Below are positions 45,669 to 54,810 of a stretch of DNA of 64,000 nt, piece by piece. A program made the position numbers and the translations under genes. The notes under the pieces are model-generated. The model saw only the letters and a list, made by a program, of their open reading frames with translations, was not told the origin of the DNA and searched no databases. Source of the DNA: Pseudomonadales bacterium (GTDB taxonomy: Bacteria; Pseudomonadota; Gammaproteobacteria; Pseudomonadales; Azotimanducaceae); assembly GCA_022825925.1 (NCBI GenBank), contig JAJDVW010000013.1, positions 1-64,000 of the forward strand, in the 5' to 3' direction. Each line of letters opens with the position of its first letter. The stretch's first letter is position 1.

Positions 45669-46933
45669 CCGGACTGATCCGGGAAATCCGCTTTCTTTCG
45701 AGTGACCGGACGGCCTTGCCGTGGCTGGGAATCGCGGCGCTCGTCGCTGCCCTGTCGGTGGTATTGGGGCTGCGCGAAACAGCCTCGCAACGCGCGGTCC
45801 TGAGTGATTTGATCGAACTCGACCGCGCTGAACGGGAAGTGGTCGGGGAGCTGTACCGAGACTGGGGAGACGCGGCCTATTACACTTTCCATCTAACCTA
45901 CGATTCGCCGTCGGATTTCGCATTCGCCGCGCTGGGCCAACGCGATACTTCTCCCTGGAAGCACAGCATCCGGGCACTCGCACTGGAAGGGCAGATCTAC
46001 GAAACCGACGCGGAGAATCCCGACTTTGCCCTGATCGGCCGTTTCGACTTCGCGTTCGCCGCGAATCTGCTCGCCCCGCTTTTGCTGATTCTCCTGTTGC
46101 ATGATCTGCGCTCCGGGGAGCGCACCGCCGGACGCCATGAGTTGCTCAACGCGACAGCGGCGGTCCGGGGCAGCCCCTGGTTTGCGCGGGCGGCCTTGCG
46201 GGTCGGAGCGCTGATGCTCTGCCTGATCGCTCCACTCTGGGCCGGCGGTCTGCTTGCCGGCACGGGCGCTTCGGACCTGGCGCTTGCAAGCCTCATCGTG
46301 GCCTTGCACCTTGGATTCTGGTGGGGCGTTTGCGCAATCGCCGATCGTTTCGGCTGGAGCAGCCCCATCAACCTGACCGTGCTGATCGGCGCCTGGCTGG
46401 CCCTCGCCGTAATCGTCCCGGCGGCCATCAAGCTATCGGTGGAGGCTGCCGTACCCTTGCCGGATGGAGGCGACATCCTCTTGACCCAGAGGGAGGCGGT
46501 CAACGACGCCTGGGATCTGCCGAAGTCCGAGACGATGGGGCCCTTTATCGAGCGCCATCCCGAATGGGCGGATTACACGGAAGTCAGCCAGCCATTCGAA
46601 TGGAAGTGGTACTACGCCTTCCAGCAGGTCGGCGACCAGATAGCCGAGCCGCTGTCGGAGGCCTATCGCGAAGGGCGCATCGAACGTGATCGGCGGGCCG
46701 GAACGCTCGCCTGGCTTTCGCCCCCCGCACTCGCTGAGCGCGCCCTGCAAGGCCTTGCGGGCACGGACATGGCGGCCTCCCTGGCGTATGAACAACGGGT
46801 GCGCGACTTTCACGCCGCCCTCAGGACCTACTACTACCCCAGGCTGTTTCGCGATGAGGTCTTCTCGGACGCAAGCCTCGGGCAGCGGCCCGAGTTCCGC
46901 GTCGCGGGCAAACGAGTCGACCGCCCGGACTGA
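45665..46933 (+). CDS. ABC-2 type permease, DUF3526 family (second)
   Basis: This 422-residue paralogue of the previous permease has the same plan: N-terminal segment (LPWLGIAALVAALSVVLGLR), an extracytoplasmic domain, LLAPLLLILLLHDLRSGERT, then VGALMLCLIAPLWAGGLLAG, LALASLIVALHLGFWWGVCA and LTVLIGAWLALAVIVPAAIK. Unlike the first it lacks a C-terminal membrane helix. The two probably form a heterodimer with the ATPase. It is the last gene of the less GC-rich TonB/ABC cluster; 74 bp separate it from the convergent SDR gene. Confidence 0.84.
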   Translation: MTGLIREIRFLSSDRTALPWLGIAALVAALSVVLGLRETASQRAVLSDLIELDRAEREVVGELYRDWGDAAYYTFHLTYDSPSDFAFAALGQRDTSPWKHSIRALALEGQIYETDAENPDFALIGRFDFAFAANLLAPLLLILLLHDLRSGERTAGRHELLNATAAVRGSPWFARAALRVGALMLCLIAPLWAGGLLAGTGASDLALASLIVALHLGFWWGVCAIADRFGWSSPINLTVLIGAWLALAVIVPAAIKLSVEAAVPLPDGGDILLTQREAVNDAWDLPKSETMGPFIERHPEWADYTEVSQPFEWKWYYAFQQVGDQIAEPLSEAYREGRIERDRRAGTLAWLSPPALAERALQGLAGTDMAASLAYEQRVRDFHAALRTYYYPRLFRDEVFSDASLGQRPEFRVAGKRVDRPD

Positions 46934-47007
46934 CCCAGCCCTTCGCCTACGGGGGTCATGCACGATGTCAAGACGGGAGGGGACAAGCCCAGGGCCAAGC
47001 CCGCCCC

Positions 47008-47781
47008 CTACGACGGTCCGCGCCAGGCCGGGGCGTCGATGCTGCGTCCGGTGACGCCGGCGGAGTCCGGCCCCATGAGCCAGAGGTAGAGGTCCATGTG
47101 CGCCTCGGGCTCCGGCAGGGTGGCCGGGTCCTCCGCCGGGTACGCCGCCGCGCGCATGGCGGTCCTCGTGCCGCCCGGGTTGAGCGCGTTGACCCGCACG
47201 CGGCCGGGGCTCTCGAGTTCGTCCGCGAGCGTCTGCGACAGCCCCTCGGTGGCGAACTTCGAGACCGCGTACGCGCCCCAGTACGCCCTGCCGACGCGGC
47301 CGACGCCGGACGACGTGAAGACGATGGACGCATCGAGCGCCGCTTCGAGGAGCGGCAGCAGCGCGCGGGTGAGCAGCACGGGGGCCATGGCGTTCACCTG
47401 CATTACCTCCGCCCAGGCGGCCGCCGGGTAGTGCGCGACGGGGACCCGGGGTCCCAGGACCGACGCGTTGTGGAGGATGCCGTCCAGGCGGCCGTAGTCG
47501 TCGCGGATCGCTTCCGCCAGGTTGTCCGCCGCTTCCTCGTCCAGTGCCGCGAGGTCCGCCGGCACGATGACGGGCTTCGTGGCGGTCTCCGCCGCGATGA
47601 CGTCGAAGACCGCTTCCAGCTTGCTGCGCGTGCGCCCGAGCAGCACGACATCCGCGCCGTGGCGCGCGTAGGCGAGCGCCGCGGCGCGGCCGATGCCGGC
47701 GCCCGCGCCCGTGACCAGCACGACGCGGTTCTCGAGGAGGTCGGCGGCCGGCCGGTAGCGGGGCTTGCGGCCCCGGGTCAC
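47008..47781 (-). CDS. Short-chain dehydrogenase/reductase (YciK-like)
   Basis: This 257-residue SDR has the cofactor motif VLVTGAGAGIGRAAALAY (TGAGAGIG 24-31), LHNAS (NAS in place of NAG), FTSSGVGR and the catalytic Tyr171/Lys175 in GAYAVSKFATEG, then VNALNPGGTRTAMRA. The length and the ending DLYLWLMGPDSAGVTG fit YciK-type oxidoreductases. It starts with GTG overlapping the ubiG stop by four bases. In Pseudomonas a phosphatase (mupP) usually separates ubiG from this gene; here they touch. The substrate is not known. Confidence 0.88.
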   Translation of the reverse strand: MTRGRKPRYRPAADLLENRVVLVTGAGAGIGRAAALAYARHGADVVLLGRTRSKLEAVFDVIAAETATKPVIVPADLAALDEEAADNLAEAIRDDYGRLDGILHNASVLGPRVPVAHYPAAAWAEVMQVNAMAPVLLTRALLPLLEAALDASIVFTSSGVGRVGRAYWGAYAVSKFATEGLSQTLADELESPGRVRVNALNPGGTRTAMRAAAYPAEDPATLPEPEAHMDLYLWLMGPDSAGVTGRSIDAPAWRGPS

Positions 47782-48497
47782 TGCGGGACTTCCTTGCGCG
47801 CGTGCACCACGTAATTTACGTCCACGTCGTCGCCCAGCGTGCAGTTGCGCGTGAACGGGTTGTAGCGCATGCCGACGATCTCGACGACGGTCAGCCCCGC
47901 CGCCCGCATGGCCCTGGCGAGCTCGGAGGGGCGGATGAACTTCCCGTAGTCGTGCGTGCCCCGGGGCAGGATCCCCAGCACGTACTCCGCGCCGAGCACG
48001 GCGAGCAGGTAGGACTTGGGGTTGCGGTTGATGGTCGAGACGATCACGTCGCCCCCGGGCTCCGCGAGGTCCGCGAGCGCCTGCACCGTCGACGTCACGT
48101 CGGGGACGTGCTCCAGCATCTCGAGGCACGTGACCAGCGAGAAGGCGCCCGGCGCTTCGAGCGCGAAGGCCTCCGGCGAGGTCCGCTCGTAGCGAATGTC
48201 CGCGTCGAGGCCGGACTCGATGGCGTGCAGCCGGGCCACCGCCAGGGGACTCTCCGCCATGTCGATGCCGCTGACGTGGGCGCCGAGGCTCGCCAGGCTC
48301 TCGGTCAGGATGCCGCCCCCGCACCCGATGTCGGCCACCCGCGCGCCGGCGAGCGCGCAACGCTCGGCGAGATAGGCGACGCGCACGGCGTTGATGTCGT
48401 GCAGCGGCTTGAAGTCGCCGTCCGGGTCCCACCAGCGATGGGCGAGCGCCTCGAACTTCTCGATCTCCGCGCGGTCGACGTTGGCGTCCGCCGTCAC
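47778..48497 (-). CDS. ubiG: Ubiquinone biosynthesis O-methyltransferase
   Basis: UbiG performs both O-methylations of the ubiquinone ring using S-adenosylmethionine. The 239 residues show EIEKFEALAHRWWDPDGDFK, PLHDINAVRVAYLAERC, the SAM motif VADIGCGGGILTESLASLGA, VTCLEMLEHVPD, and the membrane-contact region INRNPKSYLLAVLGAEYVLG, then LPRGTHDYGKFIRPSEL. The GTG start lies within the mtaD stop (GTGA), and its own stop lies within the SDR start. It indicates an ubiquinone-using respiratory chain. Confidence 0.95.
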   Translation of the reverse strand: MTADANVDRAEIEKFEALAHRWWDPDGDFKPLHDINAVRVAYLAERCALAGARVADIGCGGGILTESLASLGAHVSGIDMAESPLAVARLHAIESGLDADIRYERTSPEAFALEAPGAFSLVTCLEMLEHVPDVTSTVQALADLAEPGGDVIVSTINRNPKSYLLAVLGAEYVLGILPRGTHDYGKFIRPSELARAMRAAGLTVVEIVGMRYNPFTRNCTLGDDVDVNYVVHARKEVPQ

Positions 48498-49801
48498 GAC
48501 GCCATCCTCCGCGGCCACTCGGCCGCGCGCGCCAGGATGCGCGGCAGGTCGAGGGTGTGGAACCGCCCCTCTTCGTAGAGGCACCGTCCGTTGACCCAGA
48601 CGTGGCTGACGTGCCGGCCGGCCTGGGCGTGGACGAGTTGCGCCGCCGGATCGTGCACGGGCTGCATCCCGGGATGTGCGAGATCGACGGCGACGAGGTC
48701 CGCCCGCTTGCCGGCCTCCAGGGAGCCGATCTCGTCGTCGAGCCCCAGCGCCCGGGCTCCGGCCACGGTCGCCATCTCGAGCATCTCCGCCGCCGGCGCC
48801 GCCGCGGCGTCCTCCGTCAGCGACGTGCGCAGCAGCGCCGCCGCCCGCATCTCGTCGAACAGGTCGAGGGAGTTGTTGGATGCCGCGCCGTCGGTGCCGA
48901 GGGCGACGTTCACCCCGGCTGCCAAGAGGTCGTTCACCCGGCATCGCCCGCTCGCGAGCTTGAGGTTCGAGCGGGGGCAGTGCACGACGTGGGCGCCCCC
49001 GATGGCGAGGCGTTCGATCTCGCGTTCCGTGAGCTGCGTCATGTGCACGGCCTGCAGCGCGGGCGTCAGGAGGCCCATCGCGTCGAGCCCCTGCACCCAG
49101 CTCCCGCCCGTCCGCGCGCGGGCGTCCGCCACTTCGGAGGCCGTCTCGTGCAGGTGGATCTGGATGCCGGCGTCCACCTCGTCCGCCAGGGTCTGCAGGC
49201 GCCGGAGGATCTCCTCGCCGGTCGTGTAGGCGGCGTGCGGACCGAAGGCGACCTGCACCAGGTCCTCGTCGCGGTAGCGGTCGCGCAGCGCGAGCCCCTT
49301 GCGGATGCACTCGTCCGCGGAGCGCGCCCAGGCGCTGGCGAACTCGGCGACCGGGAACGCCACCTGCAGCCGGAAGCCGGCGGCGCGGGCGGTCTCCGCC
49401 GCGGCCTCCGGAAACCAGTACATGTCGCTCGCGCAGGTCGTCCCCGAGGCGATCATCTCCGCCAGCGCGAGCCCCGTGCCGTCCGCCACGAACTCCGCGT
49501 CGACAAGACGCGCTTCCAGCGGCCAGATGGTTTCCTCGAGCCAGGCGTCGAGGGGCTGCGACTCCGAGACGCCCCGCATCAGGGTCATCGCCAGGTGGCC
49601 GTGCGCATTGACGAGCCCCGGCATCAGGACGTGGCTGTCGAGCCGCAGCGCGTCGGCGCCGGGATACCGCGCGTCGATCTCCGCGCGCGGTCCGACGGCC
49701 GCGATGCGCCCGTCCTCGAGCGCCAGGCTCGCTTCTTCGAGCACGACGTTCGCCGGCGCGACGGGCAGTACGTAGCGCGGATGGAGGACCTGCGCGGACA
49801 T
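48494..49801 (-). CDS. mtaD: 5-methylthioadenosine / S-adenosylhomocysteine deaminase family amidohydrolase
   Basis: This 435-residue TRZ/ATZ amidohydrolase has the metal-binding NAHGHLAMTLMRG (His67, His69), DAGIQIHLHETASEV, the later metal Asp in VALGTDGAASNNSLDLFDEM, and a terminal beta-sandwich ADLVAVDL. Members deaminate methylthioadenosine or SAH, or related N-heterocycles; neighbouring ubiG consumes SAM and makes SAH, which makes that substrate sensible. The ATG at 49801 is preferred over an upstream GTG. It is divergent from gyrA with 154 bp between. Confidence 0.87.
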   Translation of the reverse strand: MSAQVLHPRYVLPVAPANVVLEEASLALEDGRIAAVGPRAEIDARYPGADALRLDSHVLMPGLVNAHGHLAMTLMRGVSESQPLDAWLEETIWPLEARLVDAEFVADGTGLALAEMIASGTTCASDMYWFPEAAAETARAAGFRLQVAFPVAEFASAWARSADECIRKGLALRDRYRDEDLVQVAFGPHAAYTTGEEILRRLQTLADEVDAGIQIHLHETASEVADARARTGGSWVQGLDAMGLLTPALQAVHMTQLTEREIERLAIGGAHVVHCPRSNLKLASGRCRVNDLLAAGVNVALGTDGAASNNSLDLFDEMRAAALLRTSLTEDAAAAPAAEMLEMATVAGARALGLDDEIGSLEAGKRADLVAVDLAHPGMQPVHDPAAQLVHAQAGRHVSHVWVNGRCLYEEGRFHTLDLPRILARAAEWPRRMAS

Positions 49802-49912
49802 GGCGCGAGTATATCGGACGGGGCCGCGGGAACTCGTGCGACACTCGCCGCAACGGCGCGTCACACGGCGGATTCCGGGCTTGCGGGGCCGCTTTCGGCA
49901 CCCTCTATCTGG

Positions 49913-49918
49913 TAGAAT
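49913..49918 (+). promoter_or_regulatory. Candidate -10 box for gyrA
   Basis: TAGAAT lies 37 bases before the gyrA ATG and differs from the sigma-70 consensus at one position. No well-spaced -35 hexamer is obvious; TTGCGG is present but about 26 bases upstream. The divergent mtaD promoter must be in the same 154-bp gap. Confidence 0.35.
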
Positions 49919-49955
49919 TCAGGGCTGTTCCTGAACGGTTCCACCAACACCGTCC

Positions 49956-52559
49956 ATGTCCGATACCGGGTCCGACTCCACCGCGGTCCGCGGCGGAGGC
50001 CGCGGTCGTGAAATCCTCTCCGTCAACATCGAAGACGAGCTCAAGCGCTCGTATCTCGACTATGCGATGAGCGTGATCGTCGGGCGTGCCCTGCCCGACG
50101 TCCGGGACGGCCTGAAGCCCGTGCACAAGCGGGTGCTCTATTCGATGGCCGAGATGAACAACACGTACAACCGGCCGTACATGAAGTCGGCGCGCGTGGT
50201 GGGCGAGGTGATGGGCAAGTACCATCCCCACGGCGACCAGGCGATCTACGACACGATCGTCCGGATGGCGCAGGACTTCTCCATGCGCTACCTGCTGGTC
50301 GACGGCCAGGGCAACTTCGGGTCCATGGACGGCGACCCGCCGGCGGCGATGCGCTACACGGAAGTGCGGATGGCGCGCATCGCGGACGAACTGCTCGCGG
50401 ACCTCGACAAGGACACGGTCGATTTCGTCCCGAACTACGACGACACGCTGACCATGCCGGAGGTGCTGCCCACGCGGGTGCCGAACCTCCTGCTGAACGG
50501 GTCCTCCGGGATCGCCGTCGGGCTCGCGACGAACATCCCCCCGCACAACCTCACCGAGGTGATCGGCGGATGCCTGCTCCTGCTCGAGGAGCCGGAGGCC
50601 ACCGTCGACGACCTGCTCGAGCACATCCACGGTCCGGACTTCCCGACCGGCGGCATCATCAACGGGCGCGCCGGCATCGTGCAGGCGTACCGCACCGGCC
50701 GCGGGCGCATCTACGTCCGCGCCCGGGCGGAGGTCGAGTCCGACACGTCCGGCAAGGACACGATCGTCGTCACCGAGATCCCGTACCAGCTCAACAAGGC
50801 CCGCCTCATCGAGAAGATCGCGGAGCTCGCGCGGGACAAGAAGGTCGAGGGCATCACGGAACTGCGCGACGAGTCCGACAAGGACGGCCTGCGCATCGTC
50901 ATCGAGGTGCGCCGGGGGGACTCCGGCGAGGTCGTGCTGAACAACCTCTACGCGCAGACCCAGCTCCAGTCGGTGTTCGGCATCAACTGCGTGGCGCTGG
51001 TGGACCGCCAGCCGAAGCTCCTCAACCTGAAGGAGATGCTCGAGGCCTTCCTCAAGCACCGCCGCGAAGTCGTCATCCGCCGGACGCTCTATCTGCTCCG
51101 GCAGGCCCGCCGCCGCGGCCACCTGCTCGAGGGGCAGGCCGTGGCGCTCGAGAATATCGACGAGGTGGTGGAGCTCATCCGCAAGTCGGCGACGCCGGCG
51201 GACGCGCGCGCCGCGCTGACGGCCCGGCGGTTCCCGTCCGAGTCGGTCGCGGAACTCATGACCCGGGCGGGGAGCGACGCCTGCCGGCCGGACGACCTCG
51301 GGGACGAGTTCGGATACCAGGACGGCGTCTACCGGCTCTCCGAGCAGCAGGCGCAGGCCATCCTCGACATGCAGCTGCAGCGCCTGACCGCGCTGCAGCG
51401 CGACCGCCTCATGGAGGACTACGGCAAGATCCTCGACGAGATCCGCGACCTGAAGGAGATTCTCGGCTCGGAGGAACGCCTGCGCGGCGTCATCCGCGAC
51501 GAACTCGTCGAAGTGCGCGAGCGCTACGGCGACGCGCGGCGCACGGAGATCCAGAGCTCCCACCAGGACCTGACGGCCGAGGACCTCATCCCCGAGGAGG
51601 ACATGGTGGTCACGGTCTCGCACCAGGGGTACGCGAAGACCCAGCCCCTCGACGTCTACCAGGCGCAGCGCCGGGGCGGCCGCGGCAAGGCGGCGACCGC
51701 CGTCAAGGACGAGGACTTCGTCGAGCACCTGCTGATCGCCAACTCCCACGACACGCTGCTGTGCTTCTCGAACAAGGGGAAGGTGTACTGGCTGCGCGTG
51801 TTCCAGATCCCGCAGGGCAGCCGCGGGGCCAAGGGACGGCCGCTGGTGAACATGCTGCAGCTGGACTCCGACGAGCGCATCACGACGCTGTTGCCCATGA
51901 GCAAGTCCGGCGCGGCGACGGACGACGCCTTCGTGTTCATGGCCACCGCGAACGGGACCGTGAAGAAGACGCCGCTCGAACAGTTCGCCCGGCAGCGCAC
52001 GGCCGGCCTGATTGCGCTCGATCTCGTCGAGGGCGATCACCTCGTCGGCGTCGCCCTGACCGACGGGTACTCGGACATCATGCTCGTCGCCAGTTCCGGC
52101 AAGGCCGTGCGCTTCAAGGAATCGGACGTGCGCGCCATGGGGCGGATCGCCCGCGGCGTGCGCGGGATTCGGCTCGGCAGGGGCCATTCCGTGATCGCCC
52201 TCATCATCCCGGGCGGCGGGTTCATCCTGACGGCGAGCCGGAACGGCTACGGCAAGCGCACGCGCGTGGAGGAGTTCCCCGTCAAGGGTCGCGCCATCCA
52301 GGGCGTGATCGCGATGCAGGGCGGCGCGCGCAACGGACCGCTGGTCGGCGCCGCACAGGTGTTCGACGGCGACGGAATCATGCTGATCAGCGACCAGGGG
52401 ACACTCGTGCGCACGGGCGCGGACGAGATCTCGCTCGTGAGCCGCAACACCCAGGGCGTGAAGCTCATCGCCTTGCGCGAGGGAGAACACCTGGTCGGCC
52501 TCGAGCGCATCGTCGAGTCCGAGAACGGCCAGTCCGGGGAAGCGGCCGAGACCGACTGA
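49956..52559 (+). CDS. gyrA: DNA gyrase subunit A
   Basis: GyrA is the cleaving and rejoining subunit of gyrase. The 867 residues (E. coli 875) have the winged-helix/tower region [20 protein letters not shown], catalytic Tyr134 in [13 protein letters not shown], and a six-bladed C-terminal domain with the GyrA box QRRGGRGKA needed for DNA wrapping. The tail is short and acidic (GEAAETD). In the quinolone region the sequence is [19 protein letters not shown]: Gln95 replaces the usual Ser83 (E. coli numbering), while Asp99 keeps Asp87. It stands first in the serC-pheA-hisC-tyrA-cmk-rpsA-ihfB block. Confidence 0.98.
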   Translation: MSDTGSDSTAVRGGGRGREILSVNIEDELKRSYLDYAMSVIVGRALPDVRDGLKPVHKRVLYSMAEMNNTYNRPYMKSARVVGEVMGKYHPHGDQAIYDTIVRMAQDFSMRYLLVDGQGNFGSMDGDPPAAMRYTEVRMARIADELLADLDKDTVDFVPNYDDTLTMPEVLPTRVPNLLLNGSSGIAVGLATNIPPHNLTEVIGGCLLLLEEPEATVDDLLEHIHGPDFPTGGIINGRAGIVQAYRTGRGRIYVRARAEVESDTSGKDTIVVTEIPYQLNKARLIEKIAELARDKKVEGITELRDESDKDGLRIVIEVRRGDSGEVVLNNLYAQTQLQSVFGINCVALVDRQPKLLNLKEMLEAFLKHRREVVIRRTLYLLRQARRRGHLLEGQAVALENIDEVVELIRKSATPADARAALTARRFPSESVAELMTRAGSDACRPDDLGDEFGYQDGVYRLSEQQAQAILDMQLQRLTALQRDRLMEDYGKILDEIRDLKEILGSEERLRGVIRDELVEVRERYGDARRTEIQSSHQDLTAEDLIPEEDMVVTVSHQGYAKTQPLDVYQAQRRGGRGKAATAVKDEDFVEHLLIANSHDTLLCFSNKGKVYWLRVFQIPQGSRGAKGRPLVNMLQLDSDERITTLLPMSKSGAATDDAFVFMATANGTVKKTPLEQFARQRTAGLIALDLVEGDHLVGVALTDGYSDIMLVASSGKAVRFKESDVRAMGRIARGVRGIRLGRGHSVIALIIPGGGFILTASRNGYGKRTRVEEFPVKGRAIQGVIAMQGGARNGPLVGAAQVFDGDGIMLISDQGTLVRTGADEISLVSRNTQGVKLIALREGEHLVGLERIVESENGQSGEAAETD

Positions 52560-52579
52560 GCCGACGCCGGCGATCCCGC

Positions 52580-52599
52580 GCGGGCCCCTGCCGGCCCGC
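52580..52599 (+). terminator. GC-rich stem-loop between gyrA and serC
   Basis: GCGGGCC (52580-52586) and GGCCCGC (52593-52599) form a perfect seven-base stem with a six-base loop, 21 bases after the gyrA stop. No T-run follows. It may be a weak terminator or a processing site that lets some transcription enter serC. Confidence 0.3.
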
Positions 52600-52628
52600 C
52601 CTTCGCACGTGAACCTGCAGGCACGCCA

Positions 52629-53711
52629 ATGACACGCGTACACAATTTCTCGCCGGGTCCCGCCGCATTGCCCCTGCCCGTCCTCGAGCGGGCCCGGGCG
52701 GAGCTGCTCGACTACGACGGACGGGGCATGTCGGTGATGGAGATGAGCCACCGCAGCCCGGAGTTCATCGACATCGCCGAACGGGCCGAGGCGGACTTCC
52801 GCGAGCTGCTCGGCATTGGCGACGACTACCACGTCCTCTTCCTGCAGGGCGGCGCGACCCTGCAATTCTCGATGCTGCCGCTCAACCTGGCGGGACGCGA
52901 CTCGGTCGCGGACTATGTCCACACGGGCTCGTGGGGCACGAAGGCGATCGCCGCGGCGCGCAAGCTCTGCCGGGTCAACATCGCGGCGTCTTCCGAGGGC
53001 GAGAACTTCAGCTGCGCACCGCCGCCGGAGACGTGGCGGCTCACCCCCGGCGCGGCGTACGTCCACGTCACCGGCAACGAGACCATCGGCGGCGTCGAAT
53101 ACCACGACTACCCGTCGGACCTCGGCGCGCCGCTCGCCGCGGACCTCTCCTCCACGCTGCTCTCGCGACCGCTGGAGGTGTCGAGGTTCGGAGTGATCTA
53201 CGCCGGCGCGCAGAAGAACATCGGCCCGGTCGGGCTGACCGTCGTCGTCATCCGCAAGGACCTCGCCGGCGGGGCGCGACCGGACACCCCCGACATGCTC
53301 GACTACCTCGCGCATGCCGAGGCCGGCTCCATGATGAACACACCGCCTACCTACAACTGGTACCTCGCCGGACTGGTCTTTGCCTGGCTCAAGGAACAGG
53401 GCGGGCTCGCCGCCATGGCCGAGCGCAACCGGCGCAAGGCGGCGAAACTCTATGCGGCGATCGACGCCAGCAACTTCTACCGCTGCCCGGTGCGCGAGGC
53501 CGACCGCTCCTGGATGAACGTGCCGTTCACCCTGGCGGACGCGTCCCTCGACGGCAGGTTCCTCGACGCGGCGGAGGCCGCCGGGCTCGCCAACCTCAAG
53601 GGGCACCGCAGCGTTGGGGGCATGCGGGCAAGCCTCTACAATGCCGTTACCGAGGAAGCCGTGGACGCGCTCATGGCTTTCATGGGGGAGTTCGAGAACG
53701 CAGCCGCATGA
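52629..53711 (+). CDS. serC: Phosphoserine aminotransferase
   Basis: SerC converts 3-phosphohydroxypyruvate to phosphoserine (and can serve pyridoxal phosphate synthesis). The 360 residues begin VHNFSPGPAALPLPVLERA, with GMSVMEMSHRSPEF, LFLQGGATLQFSMLPLNL, the PLP lysine in YAGAQKNIGPVGLTVVVI, and the C-terminal MNVPFTLADASLDGRFLDAA and LKGHRSVGGMRASLYNA. Its stop overlaps pheA by ATGA. Gene order matches Pseudomonas gyrA-serC-pheA. Confidence 0.97.
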   Translation: MTRVHNFSPGPAALPLPVLERARAELLDYDGRGMSVMEMSHRSPEFIDIAERAEADFRELLGIGDDYHVLFLQGGATLQFSMLPLNLAGRDSVADYVHTGSWGTKAIAAARKLCRVNIAASSEGENFSCAPPPETWRLTPGAAYVHVTGNETIGGVEYHDYPSDLGAPLAADLSSTLLSRPLEVSRFGVIYAGAQKNIGPVGLTVVVIRKDLAGGARPDTPDMLDYLAHAEAGSMMNTPPTYNWYLAGLVFAWLKEQGGLAAMAERNRRKAAKLYAAIDASNFYRCPVREADRSWMNVPFTLADASLDGRFLDAAEAAGLANLKGHRSVGGMRASLYNAVTEEAVDALMAFMGEFENAAA

Positions 53712-54808
53712 GCCAAACGAAAAACACGGAAGACCAGCTCACCCCGGTACGGGCGCGCATCGACGAAATCGACCGGGACCTCGCGCGGCTCCTGAACGAG
53801 CGCGCGGCCTGCGCCATGCGAGTGGCCGAGATCAAGGCGGACGAGCCCGGCGACGAGGCCCCGGTGTTCTACCGTCCCGAGCGCGAAGCGCAGATCCTGA
53901 AGCGCGTGCAGGCCGAGAACACCGGACCGCTCACGGACGGAGACATGGCGCGGCTGTTCCGGGAAGTGATTTCCTGCTGCCTGTCCCTCGAGCAGCCGCT
54001 GACGATCGCCTACCTGGGCCCGACCGGCACCTACACCGAGGCGGCCGTCATCAAGCAGTTCGGGCATTTCGCGACGACGCGCGCCCAGGCGGCCATCGAC
54101 GAGGTGTTCCGCGAGGTGGAGTCCGGCGCCGCCCACTGCGGCGTCGTGCCGGTGGAGAACAGCACCGAGGGCATGGTCAACCACACCCTCGACTGCTTCA
54201 TGACGTCGAAGCTCCGCATCTGCGGCGAGGTCGAGCTGCCGATCCACCACGCCTTCCTCTCGATGGGTTCGAGCGACTCCATCACCGCCATCTACTCCCA
54301 CGAACAGTCCCTGGCCCAGTGTCGGCGCTGGCTCGACGGCCACTACCCCGGGGTGCCGCGCACCCCGCTCGCGAGCAACGCCGAGGCGGCGCGCGTCGCG
54401 GCCCGGACGGAGGGCGCCGGCGCCATCGCCGGAGAGATGGCCGCGGAGCGGTACGGACTGCGGATGCTGGCGACCAAGATCGAGGACGAGCCCGACAACA
54501 AGACCCGCTTCCTCGTGCTCGGCGACCAGGAGGTGGGTCCCAGCGGGCACGACAAGACCTCCATCCTCGTGTCCACCCGCAACGAACCGGGCGCCCTCTA
54601 CGGGGTGCTCGAGCCGTTCCACCGGCACGGCATCGACCTGACCCGCATCGAGACCCGTCCGTCCCGCGTCGGGAGCTGGAACTACGTGTTCTTCATCGAC
54701 TTCGACGGCCACGAATCCCAGGCCGAGGTCGAGGCGGTACTCGACGAAGTGCGCCAGGTCTCGGTCGAAGTGCGTTCCCTGGGCTCCTACCCGCGAGCCG
54801 TCGCCTGA
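53708..54808 (+). CDS. pheA: Chorismate mutase / prephenate dehydratase (P-protein)
   Basis: PheA makes phenylpyruvate from chorismate. The 366 residues have a chorismate mutase domain (about 10-90: VRARIDEIDRDLARLLNERA, FYRPEREAQILKRV), prephenate dehydratase domain (about 95-275: IAYLGPTGTYTEAAVIKQFG, VVPVENSTEGMVNHTLD, DNKTRFLVLG with the TRF motif) and an ACT domain (about 285-366: NEPGALYGVLEPFHRHGIDL, IETRPSR) for phenylalanine feedback. It overlaps serC by ATGA and is followed two bases later by hisC. Confidence 0.97.
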   Translation: MSQTKNTEDQLTPVRARIDEIDRDLARLLNERAACAMRVAEIKADEPGDEAPVFYRPEREAQILKRVQAENTGPLTDGDMARLFREVISCCLSLEQPLTIAYLGPTGTYTEAAVIKQFGHFATTRAQAAIDEVFREVESGAAHCGVVPVENSTEGMVNHTLDCFMTSKLRICGEVELPIHHAFLSMGSSDSITAIYSHEQSLAQCRRWLDGHYPGVPRTPLASNAEAARVAARTEGAGAIAGEMAAERYGLRMLATKIEDEPDNKTRFLVLGDQEVGPSGHDKTSILVSTRNEPGALYGVLEPFHRHGIDLTRIETRPSRVGSWNYVFFIDFDGHESQAEVEAVLDEVRQVSVEVRSLGSYPRAVA

Positions 54809-54810
54809 CC

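Noticed and set aside
40872..46933. Complete siderophore biosynthesis and uptake cluster
   Set aside because: Only a receptor and an ABC-2 type transporter are present; there are no NRPS, NIS synthetase, ferric reductase or binding-protein genes.
49905..53606. Open frame of over 1200 codons on the minus strand opposite gyrA and serC
   Set aside because: It is the complement of clearly conserved genes. At this GC content, antisense frames of strongly coded genes stay open; its composition (His/Arg/Val/Asp-rich) has no family likeness.
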